A DNA stretch of 30,935 nt, from assembly GCA_034437215.1 (NCBI GenBank), contig DAOTVC010000042.1:1-30935 (forward strand). The letters run 5' to 3'. The notes under the pieces were generated by a model, which saw only the letters and a program-made list of their open reading frames with translations, was not told the origin of the DNA and searched no databases. The translations under genes were made by a program, and so were the position numbers. The stretch comes from DAOTVC01 sp034437215 (GTDB taxonomy: Bacteria; Chloroflexota; Anaerolineae; B4-G1; SLSP01). Of the stretch, positions 1 to 5,684 are shown piece after piece (positions within the stretch are counted from its first letter, which is position 1; each line of letters starts with the position of its first letter).

Positions 1-759
1 GTGCCCTTCATCGACACCGACTACTTCGCCTTCGCCTACGGCGACGAGTCCGCCGGTGAGCGCACCATCGACGCCCAGTTCGCCTCCAGCACCCTCTACG
101 TCGCCACCGTCATGAACAACAGCCAGGCCATGTTCGGCCTCAACCTCGCCGACGGGCGCATCAAGGGCTACCCCACCACCAAGGCCTTCTACGTCCTCTG
201 CACCCGCGGCAACCCCGACTACGGCACCAACGCCTTCGTCGCCCACGGCGACGGCACCCTCACCGATCAGGCCACCGGCCTGATGTGGGCCCAGGACGAC
301 AGCGGGCAGGGGCTCAACTGGGAGGACGCCCTGGCCTACGTGGCCCAGATGAACGCCGCGAACTACCTCGGCTACAGCGACTGGCGCCTCCCCAATGCCA
401 AGGAGCTCCAGAGCATCGTCGACTACAGCCGCTCCCCCGACACCACCGGCTCCGCGGCGCTCGATCCCCTCTTCAACGCCACCGCCATCACCAACGAGGC
501 GGGCCAGACCGACTACCCCTTCTACTGGTCGAGCACCACCCACGTCCGGGCCGACGGGAGCGGGACGAACGCCGCTTACATCGCCTTCGGGCGGGGGCTG
601 GGCTCGATGGACGACGTAAACGTCATCGACGTCCACGGTGCCGGCTGCCAGCGCAGCGACCCCAAGGATGGCGATCCCGCTGACTACCCCTCCTGGGGCT
701 TCGGCCCCCAGGGCGACGTACAACGCGTCTTCAACTACGTCCGCCTCGTGCGCGGCTGA
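1..759 (+). CDS. DUF1566 (Lcl C-terminal) domain protein, 5' truncated by the window edge
   Basis: The frame is open from base 1, so the true start lies outside the window; the GTG at base 1 need not be a start. Residues about 20-70 look like the end of one DUF1566/Lcl_C unit (FGLNLADG, then YVLCTRG). Residues about 80-250 form a second, complete unit: GTLTDQATGLMWAQ, a WEDALAY helix, SDWRLPNAKEL, the YPFYWSST core and the closing NYVRLVRG. Tandem Lcl_C units are common in secreted bacterial proteins of unknown function; the RLP-x-KEL and final VR-x-VRG signatures are the reason for the call. No enzymatic residues can be assigned. Codon use is strongly C-ending like the neighbouring Chloroflexota-type genes. 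The fold family is confident; the biological role is unknown. Confidence 0.8.
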   Translation: MPFIDTDYFAFAYGDESAGERTIDAQFASSTLYVATVMNNSQAMFGLNLADGRIKGYPTTKAFYVLCTRGNPDYGTNAFVAHGDGTLTDQATGLMWAQDDSGQGLNWEDALAYVAQMNAANYLGYSDWRLPNAKELQSIVDYSRSPDTTGSAALDPLFNATAITNEAGQTDYPFYWSSTTHVRADGSGTNAAYIAFGRGLGSMDDVNVIDVHGAGCQRSDPKDGDPADYPSWGFGPQGDVQRVFNYVRLVRG

Positions 760-777
760 GCGGCGCACCCCACCAGC

Positions 778-858
778 GTCATTCCGAGGCGCCAGCCGGG
801 GATCTCGTTTCCGGGACGTGTACACTGGTGAGAAACGAGATCCCTTGCTTGCCTCTCC
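778..858. repeat. Palindromic dispersed-repeat-like element
   Basis: A 13-bp perfect inverted repeat, GGGATCTCGTTTC at 799-811 and its complement at 832-844, is extended outward imperfectly (GAGGC at 786-790 against GCCTC at 851-855). The left arm begins GTCATTCCGAGG, which resembles dispersed palindromes of the type GTCATTCCGAG..GGAATCTCG that I know from environmental bacterial genomes. Copy number cannot be tested here. Confidence 0.5.
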
Positions 859-876
859 AGGGTGCCACACTATACT
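849..876 (+). promoter_or_regulatory. Candidate sigma-70-type promoter for the rhomboid gene
   Basis: TTGCCT at 849-854, a 16-bp spacer and TATACT at 871-876. It is the only good match in the 269-bp gap before the rhomboid gene and would give a leader of about 145 nt. The -35 overlaps the right arm of the palindromic element. Confidence 0.5.
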
Positions 877-891
877 TCAGGAGCCTGAAAC

Positions 892-981
892 ATCGGAGTT
901 TTTAGTACGGGAGTCCACTAGAAATGGGAAGTCTGACAGCGTAAGGCTTACATTTAGTAGCAAGAATCTGAAAACTCCGAT
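892..981. repeat. Inverted repeat pair in the rhomboid leader
   Basis: ATCGGAGTTTTTAG at 892-905 pairs with CTGAAAACTCCGAT at 968-981 (13 of 14 positions, 11 perfect at the outer end). Together with a short palindrome TTCAGGAGCCTGAA at 876-889 this fills the leader between the promoter and the GTG start. It could be a short insertion remnant or a long-range leader hairpin. Confidence 0.4.
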
Positions 982-1028
982 CGTTGCGCGAATCAGCGTC
1001 CTTTCTTAACCCAAGCGAGGTGACAGCC

Positions 1029-1583
1029 GTGAAAGTCCACTACAATGCCCCGGTCACCCTCTCCTTCGCCGTCGCCGCCCTCGTCATCCAACTCCTGAGC
1101 GCGACGCTCTTCCCCAAGTTCACCGGCACCTTCTTCGCCGTCGGTCCCACCTTCTCCTTCGCCCGCCCCCTGGACTACTGGCGCCTCGTCTCCCACGTCA
1201 TGGGCCACGTCAGCTTCGAGCACCTCTTCAGCAACCTCTTCCTCCTCCTGCTCTTGGGACCCATCCTCGAGGAGAAGTACGGGAGCACCAGCATGCTCCA
1301 GATCATCCTCGTCACCGCCTTCGCCACCGGTGTGATCAACGTCCTCTTCTTCCCCACGAGCCTTCTGGGAGCCAGCGGCGTCGTCTTCGCCCTCATCGTC
1401 CTGGTCTCCATCGTCAACGTCAAACAGGGCAGCCTGCCCCTCTCCTTCATCCTGGTCACCCTCCTCTTCGTCGGACGCGAGATCTTCATGGGGCTGACAA
1501 AGGACGACATCTCGCAGACGGCCCACATCGTCGGGGGCGTCGTCGGCGCCCTCTTCGGCTTCAACCTGGCGAAGTCCAAATAG
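1029..1583 (+). CDS. Rhomboid-family intramembrane serine protease
   Basis: A 184-residue polytopic membrane protein. Rhomboids cleave membrane-embedded substrates with a Ser-His dyad, and the hallmark residues are all visible: HLFSN (H65, N69, the HxxxN oxyanion motif in helix 2), GASG with Ser116 as nucleophile, and AHIVGG with His166 as the general base. About six hydrophobic segments are present, the usual bacterial core without extra soluble domains. The frame stays open upstream to a TTG at 984, but the GTG at 1029 has GAGGTG at 1017-1022 with six-base spacing and removes a polar tail unlike the family, so I prefer it. The next gene follows after 7 bp, so the two are probably cotranscribed. 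The substrate is unknown. The family call is strong. Confidence 0.88.
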   Translation: MKVHYNAPVTLSFAVAALVIQLLSATLFPKFTGTFFAVGPTFSFARPLDYWRLVSHVMGHVSFEHLFSNLFLLLLLGPILEEKYGSTSMLQIILVTAFATGVINVLFFPTSLLGASGVVFALIVLVSIVNVKQGSLPLSFILVTLLFVGREIFMGLTKDDISQTAHIVGGVVGALFGFNLAKSK

Positions 1584-1590
1584 GAGAGTC

Positions 1591-2352
1591 ATGACGGAAG
1601 AGATGAGAGGTAAGGTCGCCCTCGTGACGGGGGGCAGTTCGGGTATCGGCAAAGCCACCGCCCTCGCCTTCGCAAGCGCAGGGGCCACGGTCGTGATCGC
1701 CAGCCGCACGCCGGAGACGGGCGAAGAGATCGCCCGCACGATTCGGGAAGCGGGCGGTGAGGCCCTCTGGGCAAGAACGGACGTCACCCGGCCCGCCGAG
1801 GTCGCAGCCCTGGTCGAGACTGCGCTGCAGACCTACGGGCGGCTGGACTGCGCCTTCAACAACGCGGGCAGCGGCGGCAAGGGTGGCTGGATCGCCGAGA
1901 TCGAAGAGGAGGAGTGGGACCGCACCATCGACGGCTACCTCAAGAGCGTCTGGCTCTGCATGAAGTACGAGATACAGGCGATGCTCGACGGTGGCGGGGG
2001 AGCCATCGTCAACAACTCCTCCGTGGACGGGCTGCGCGCCTTTCCCTGGGATCCCGCCTACTCGGCCGCCAAGCACGGCGTTCTCGGGCTCACCAAATCC
2101 GCCGCGATGCAGTACGCCGACAAGGGCATACGCATCAACGCCGTCTGCCCCGGATGGATACGCACGCCGCCCGTGGAGGAGACGCTGGAGCGCCATCCCG
2201 AAGCCGCCCGGGAGATGCTGCAGCACCAGCCCATCGGGCGCTTCGGGGAGCCGGAGGAGGTCGCTCAGGCCGTGCTCTGGCTCTGCTCGGAGAGAGCCTC
2301 CCTGGTGTTGGGGACGGCTCTGCCGGTCGACGGGGGCTACCTCGTCGTATGA
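1591..2352 (+). CDS. Short-chain dehydrogenase/reductase (SDR), classical type
   Basis: A 253-residue NAD(P)-dependent oxidoreductase, the normal length for the classical SDR family. Rossmann nucleotide-binding motif TGGSSGIG at 13-20, structural NNAG at 90-93, catalytic Ser143/144, Tyr157 and Lys161 (YSAAK), and the PG motif with INAVCPGWIRTP at about 182-193. Ser and Arg after the second strand (ASRT, about 37-40) suggest NADP preference, an inference from the family. The C-terminal PVDGGYLVV is typical. AGGAG lies just upstream of the ATG, and the gene starts 7 bp after the rhomboid gene. The stop overlaps the ATG of the next short frame as ATGA, indicating translational coupling to what was once a downstream enzyme gene. 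The substrate cannot be predicted. Confidence 0.92.
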   Translation: MTEEMRGKVALVTGGSSGIGKATALAFASAGATVVIASRTPETGEEIARTIREAGGEALWARTDVTRPAEVAALVETALQTYGRLDCAFNNAGSGGKGGWIAEIEEEEWDRTIDGYLKSVWLCMKYEIQAMLDGGGGAIVNNSSVDGLRAFPWDPAYSAAKHGVLGLTKSAAMQYADKGIRINAVCPGWIRTPPVEETLERHPEAAREMLQHQPIGRFGEPEEVAQAVLWLCSERASLVLGTALPVDGGYLVV

Positions 2353-2474
2353 AGAGCCGAGCGCTCCCCATCCTCTCCGTGGACTTCCAGAAGGAGTTCA
2401 CGACGCCCGAGGGGCAGTGGTTCAATCCCGGGAAGAGCGTCCCCTTCTGCCGCGGCGAACCTCCCCATCTATGA
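2349..2474 (+). pseudogene. Truncated N-terminus resembling an isochorismatase-type cysteine hydrolase
   Basis: A 41-codon frame starts at an ATG overlapping the SDR stop (ATGA) and reads MKSRALPILSVDFQKEF, then TPEGQWF. This resembles the first strand and the catalytic-Asp region (xxxDFQxEFxxPEG) of isochorismatase-like hydrolases, which continue for about 200 residues. Here the similarity ends near codon 35 and the frame stops at 2472-2474. That stop again overlaps an ATG (2471) of an unrelated frame with different base composition. The simplest reading is that a downstream gene of the SDR operon was cut by a rearrangement near 2440-2475. The similarity judgement rests on a short stretch and could be wrong; it may alternatively act as a leader peptide for coupling. 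Confidence 0.45.
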
Positions 2475-3211
2475 CAGAGATACCGCTGCTCCAGATCCAT
2501 TTGGGTGAACTCCCCACCTGGTCCGGCGAGGGCCAAGTGCTTCCCCTCCACCAACGTCTGCAAGCACCCCTGACACGCCAACAATCCGACTTTGTCCTGC
2601 GAGATAGCGCAGATCAGGTACGCCGCTTTAGCCTAGCGTCCGCAATTGAGAGAGGGTACGATTGGGTCGACCTCTATCTCCAGATCAACGCCGACTACCT
2701 GGTTCAATCCGACTGCCGCCTTGGTCGAACGACACCCCGCCCCCACGGTCGCCAGAATATCATATTTCAACCCTTCACCCTGCCGGAGTCCGCTATCTCG
2801 CTGGCAGACACGGAGGGTCGCGGCCCTATAGGCAGAGGCTTCTTTTCAGGTTGGTCGGGTGCTCACCACCTCTCTCTGATGGCCCTCTGTGATCACTGCC
2901 GCCGCAGCTTTCGTCTGCGCATAACTCACACAGGTTGGGGACCTGAGCTCTATCTCTTCTGCGACACAGGCCTGCACACGCTGCTGGCAAAGCCGTCGGG
3001 ATTACAAGGCAGCGATCCCGCAGCATGGCAAGCCTTCGAAGCCCAGCTACCTCCCTGTGCCTACTGCGGTACCGGATTCCACCGACACAACGCCTTTCGA
3101 TGTCCCTACTGCAACGAAAGCTATTTCGATTTGAAGTGCTATCCCCAGGCGTGGAAACGAGAATACTATGCTATCTGCCTCTACGAAACAGAGTTTCAAA
3201 GCTGGCCCTGA
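2471..3211 (+). CDS. Unrecognised protein with paired CxxC zinc-ribbon-like motifs
   Basis: 246 residues, not assigned to a family. Paired cysteines are seen at C140-x2-C143 (CDHC), C196-x2-C199 (CAYC) and C211-x2-C214 (CPYC), with C164 and H204/H206 between. This pattern suggests one or two structural zinc sites in the C-terminal half. The N-terminal 130 residues are soluble with no signal peptide or helix hairpin. Codon use is much less C-ending than the flanking genes, and the downstream 400 bp are AT-rich, so the segment is probably foreign. No convincing Shine-Dalgarno precedes the ATG; the frame remains open further upstream only through the overlapping SDR gene, so translation may depend on the ATGA overlap at 2471-2474. 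The function is unknown. Confidence 0.6.
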   Translation: MTEIPLLQIHLGELPTWSGEGQVLPLHQRLQAPLTRQQSDFVLRDSADQVRRFSLASAIERGYDWVDLYLQINADYLVQSDCRLGRTTPRPHGRQNIIFQPFTLPESAISLADTEGRGPIGRGFFSGWSGAHHLSLMALCDHCRRSFRLRITHTGWGPELYLFCDTGLHTLLAKPSGLQGSDPAAWQAFEAQLPPCAYCGTGFHRHNAFRCPYCNESYFDLKCYPQAWKREYYAICLYETEFQSWP

Positions 3212-3264
3212 GAACAACTATCATGGCACTAGCAAGATAACAGTGACTGCCCTGAAAAAACTTC

Positions 3265-3386
3265 TTTCACCACGGAGAACACCGAGAAAATCAAGGAGAT
3301 AGTGAAATCTTTTTATAAAAAGCGCTCTTGTTCCTGATTTTATGAAGGACAATTTAAAAAATCTCCATGTCCTCTGTGGTAAAAAG
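3265..3386. repeat. Imperfect palindromic repeat, CCACGGAG type
   Basis: The left end TTTCACCACGGAGAACACCG (from 3265) faces the right end ATGTCCTCTGTGGTAAAAAG (to about 3386), which is its imperfect reverse complement. Short units of the form CCACGGAGxACACxGAG are a class of dispersed repeats I recognise from environmental bacterial genomes; copy number is unverified here. Confidence 0.5.
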
Positions 3387-3432
3387 GATTTTCAGAGAGT
3401 CAATAGTGGCTCTCCTGAAAGAACTACGAAAC

Positions 3433-3562
3433 TCACGCAAAGACGCCAAGAACGCAAAGAAGATTAAAGTTTCAGATAATATTCTTGAATATTATGGAGT
3501 ATAAACTTAACGTTATGCAAATATAATTTAAAAATATTAGCGCCCTTTGCGGCTTGGCGTGA
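3433..3562. repeat. Imperfect palindromic repeat, CACGCAAAG type
   Basis: The left end TCACGCAAAGACGCCAAGAA (3433 onward) is the imperfect reverse complement of CCCTTTGCGGCTTGGCGTGA (to 3562), separated by about 80 AT-rich bases. The CACGCAAAGxCGC motif is another common dispersed-repeat signature. It lies in direct succession to the CCACGGAG unit with similar bordering sequence. Confidence 0.5.
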
Positions 3563-3617
3563 GGCCTGCCCTTTTTTCAGTGAAGCCAATAGTAACTCTC
3601 TTCAAGGAAGATAGACT

Positions 3618-4523
3618 TTGAAATTGATGATCGCTCCCTGGAAGCAGATAGCCCTCTCCCTTCTCTTCGGCGCGGGCCTGGCAGCCCTGCCCCTCTACCT
3701 CGCCCGCGCTTCTGCGCGCCGTCTACGGACCGCGCCGCGCCTTCCCTCCCGCTACTACCCCTGGGCCCCGACCTACGGCTTCGGCGCGGGGTTTCTCACA
3801 GGCACCGTCCTCTTCCGGCTCGTGCTCGAGATACCGGGGGACCTCTCCCTCCTGCCCTTCGCTCTCCTGCCGCTCTTCTCCTTCAGCCTCTTCATAGCCT
3901 ATGCTTTCGTGCTACAGGTATACTCGAACTCTACCTACTACGTGCATCTCTTCACCGGACGAAAAGTGGTAGGGCTCTTTACCCTTCTCGGGAGTGGGAT
4001 GGCGGGGATGACGTACCTGATAGCGATAGCATCCGGGTCGCTGGAGGGAGGCGTACCTCCCTCCTTCTCGACCCTCGCGGTCAGATTCTCCCTGCTCCTC
4101 CTGCTCAGTACCGCGCTTAACTATCCATCTGCCCGCCTGGCCCTCAGGATCTTTCGGGAGAGACTTCGCAAGACGGAAGAAGAGTTCCGCATCTTTGAAG
4201 CGTTGGCTGCCGCCTGGCGACAGGCGGGAGAGGATCTGGGAATCAAGGTGCGGGCCCCATACCTGATCCGAGACCCGGAGAGCGCCATCGTCGAGTACGT
4301 GGCATTCCTGCCGCACTACGGCAGCTCCCAGGGGGCGCTGCTCCTCTTCTGCCCACCGCCCGACTACGAACCCGACCCGCACGCTCTCGCGTTAGCCAGG
4401 GAAAGGGATACCTTCTACTCCTTCCTGAACCCCGAGAGCTACGCAACCTACGACCGGGAACGCTTCATGGAGACCCTGAAAGACTACGGATACTTCGGCC
4501 ACGAGGAAGAGAAAGCAGCGTGA
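3618..4523 (+). CDS. Unknown membrane protein, about five N-terminal helices and a soluble C-terminal domain
   Basis: 301 residues, family not recognised. Hydrophobic segments lie at about 10-30, 50-70, 78-102, 115-140 and 150-170. They are followed by a charged helix (RIFRERLRKTEEEFRIFEAL, about 178-197) and a compact soluble domain to the C-terminus. That domain contains a YLIRDPESAIVEYV segment and a LLLFCPPPDYEPD segment, possibly a beta-hairpin pair. No catalytic motif stands out. The TTG at 3618 has AAGGAAG at 3604-3610 with seven-base spacing; the ATG at 3627 is an alternative. The ribosome binding site lies in the third copy of the upstream direct repeat, so its expression context was apparently reshaped by the repeats. 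It is monocistronic, with 162 bp before the next gene. Confidence 0.7.
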   Translation: MKLMIAPWKQIALSLLFGAGLAALPLYLARASARRLRTAPRLPSRYYPWAPTYGFGAGFLTGTVLFRLVLEIPGDLSLLPFALLPLFSFSLFIAYAFVLQVYSNSTYYVHLFTGRKVVGLFTLLGSGMAGMTYLIAIASGSLEGGVPPSFSTLAVRFSLLLLLSTALNYPSARLALRIFRERLRKTEEEFRIFEALAAAWRQAGEDLGIKVRAPYLIRDPESAIVEYVAFLPHYGSSQGALLLFCPPPDYEPDPHALALARERDTFYSFLNPESYATYDRERFMETLKDYGYFGHEEEKAA

Positions 4524-4574
4524 CATGACGACACAATGAACGGAAGATAGCAACCGAATCTCCCCACTTCTCGT

Positions 4575-4602
4575 TTGCCAACCCTCCCTCCAGGCGTACA
4601 AT
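4575..4602 (+). promoter_or_regulatory. Candidate promoter of the pirin gene
   Basis: TTGCCA at 4575-4580, a 16-bp spacer and TACAAT at 4597-4602 lie 84 bp before the ATG. This is the best match in the 162-bp gap. Confidence 0.5.
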
Positions 4603-4685
4603 TCTAACATGGTAGCCGCGCTTCCCAACCTCACAACGCCCCTACAGCGCGAAGAGTTGATGGGTTCGTATTAAAGGAGGGAACC

Positions 4686-5444
4686 ATGAACACGCAACTT
4701 AGAGAGGTGGTCCGCGTCGTTGAACCGCAGAGGGTCATGGAGGGCGCGGGTGTGCCCGTCAGGCGCGCCATCGGCTCCTACAATCTGCGCTCCCTGGACC
4801 CCTTCCTGCTGCTCGATCACTTCGGGTCGGAGAACCCCGAGGACTTCGCGGCAGGCTTCCCCATGCACCGGCACCAACAGGTCCAGACGGTGACCTACAT
4901 GATCGCCGGCTACATGGAGCACCGCGACAACACAGGAGGTGAGGGGCGGGTGGGGCCCGGGGGGATTCAGATCATGACTGCCGGGAGCGGCATCCGTCAC
5001 TCCGAGATGCCCCATCCTGAGGAGGGGCGGATGGAGGGCTTCCAGCTGTGGGTCGAGCCGCCGGCTGACGTCCAGCGCGGCCCCCCACACTACCAGGGCG
5101 TCCCCGCCGATCGGATCCCCGAGAGAGCCCTCGATGCCCAGGGAAAGGTGCGGATCGTCGCCGGAGCCTGGCAGGGTACCCGCAACGAGACCACGGAGAT
5201 CGCGCAGGAGGTGGAGTACCTCGACGTCTCCCTTCCGCCCGATAGCAGCTTCTCCAAGGAGATCGCGGCAGGGCGCACCGCCTTTGCCTACGTCTTCGAG
5301 GGGCAGGGACGCTTCGGGGGCGAGGGCAGGCGGGAGATCGCCGCCCACCGGCTGGTGGTCTACGGCGACGGCGACCACGTGCAGGTTCGCACGACGGAGG
5401 AGGGCGTGCGCTTCCTGCTCATCTCCGGTCAACCCCTGCGGTAG
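4686..5444 (+). CDS. Pirin family protein (bicupin)
   Basis: 252 residues, two cupin folds as in the pirin family, whose members are iron-binding proteins and, in some bacteria, quercetin 2,3-dioxygenases. The N-terminal cupin keeps all four metal ligands: H61 and H63 (FPMHRHQ), H105 and E107 (GIRHSEMP). The family core QTVTYMIAGYMEHRDN, GGIQIMTAGSGI and EGFQLWVEPP are all clear. The C-terminal cupin (about 160-250) has no obvious metal site, as usual. The start is well supported by AAAGGAGG directly upstream of the ATG. Standing alone between non-coding gaps with its own promoter, it gives no pathway context, so whether it is enzymatic or regulatory stays open. Confidence 0.93.
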   Translation: MNTQLREVVRVVEPQRVMEGAGVPVRRAIGSYNLRSLDPFLLLDHFGSENPEDFAAGFPMHRHQQVQTVTYMIAGYMEHRDNTGGEGRVGPGGIQIMTAGSGIRHSEMPHPEEGRMEGFQLWVEPPADVQRGPPHYQGVPADRIPERALDAQGKVRIVAGAWQGTRNETTEIAQEVEYLDVSLPPDSSFSKEIAAGRTAFAYVFEGQGRFGGEGRREIAAHRLVVYGDGDHVQVRTTEEGVRFLLISGQPLR

Positions 5445-5550
5445 GAGACGTCTCATCAGAAGACGAGGCGTAATCCACAACGCCGGGCAGGCGATGGCCT
5501 TGCCCTGAACCCTGGTTTCTGATCCCTAATCCCTCACATGGAAAGGAGAT

Positions 5551-5670
5551 GGGTGTGTTTCACTTGAGTTAAACCGAGGCGTGAAACGTGAAACGTAAAC
5601 CGTGAGGCCCTCACGTTTCACGCTTTACGTTTCAGCCACGGATAGCTCCCAACTGGATTGAAACACACCC
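5551..5670. mobile_element. MITE-like 120-bp element with terminal inverted repeats and 9-bp target duplication
   Basis: The left end GGGTGTGTTTCACTTGAGTT (5551-5570) and the reverse complement of the right end (5651-5670) agree at 17 of 20 positions, the first 12 perfectly. The element is flanked by an exact 9-bp direct repeat AAAGGAGAT (5542-5550 and 5671-5679). Inside is a further imperfect palindrome of GTGAAACGT-type units (about 5582-5634). It encodes nothing. The family of the mobilising transposase is not identified. Confidence 0.75.
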
Positions 5671-5684
5671 AAAGGAGATCGATC

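Larger units (their letters stand above)
3212..3617. other. AT-rich non-coding stretch made of short repeats
   Basis: No open frame with coding character is visible. The 406 bp are clearly AT-richer than the neighbours. They contain two palindromic repeat units (listed separately), each bordered by similar direct repeats: AGTGACTGCCCTGAAAAAACT at 3242, AGTGGCTCTCCTGAAAGAAC at 3405 and AGTAACTCTCTTCAAGGAAG at 3591. The copies at 3388-3420 and 3575-3606 extend leftward as TTTTCAG..CAATAGT. The last copy supplies the ribosome binding site of the next gene. Confidence 0.6.

Noticed and set aside
993..1787. Acidic minus-strand open frame over the rhomboid gene
   Set aside because: Glu/Asp-rich shadow of a Phe/Leu-rich membrane gene read in reverse; no start signal.
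2418..2430. tRNA T-loop-like GGTTCAATCC
   Set aside because: No acceptor or anticodon stem can be formed around it; the same string recurs in coding sequence near 2702.
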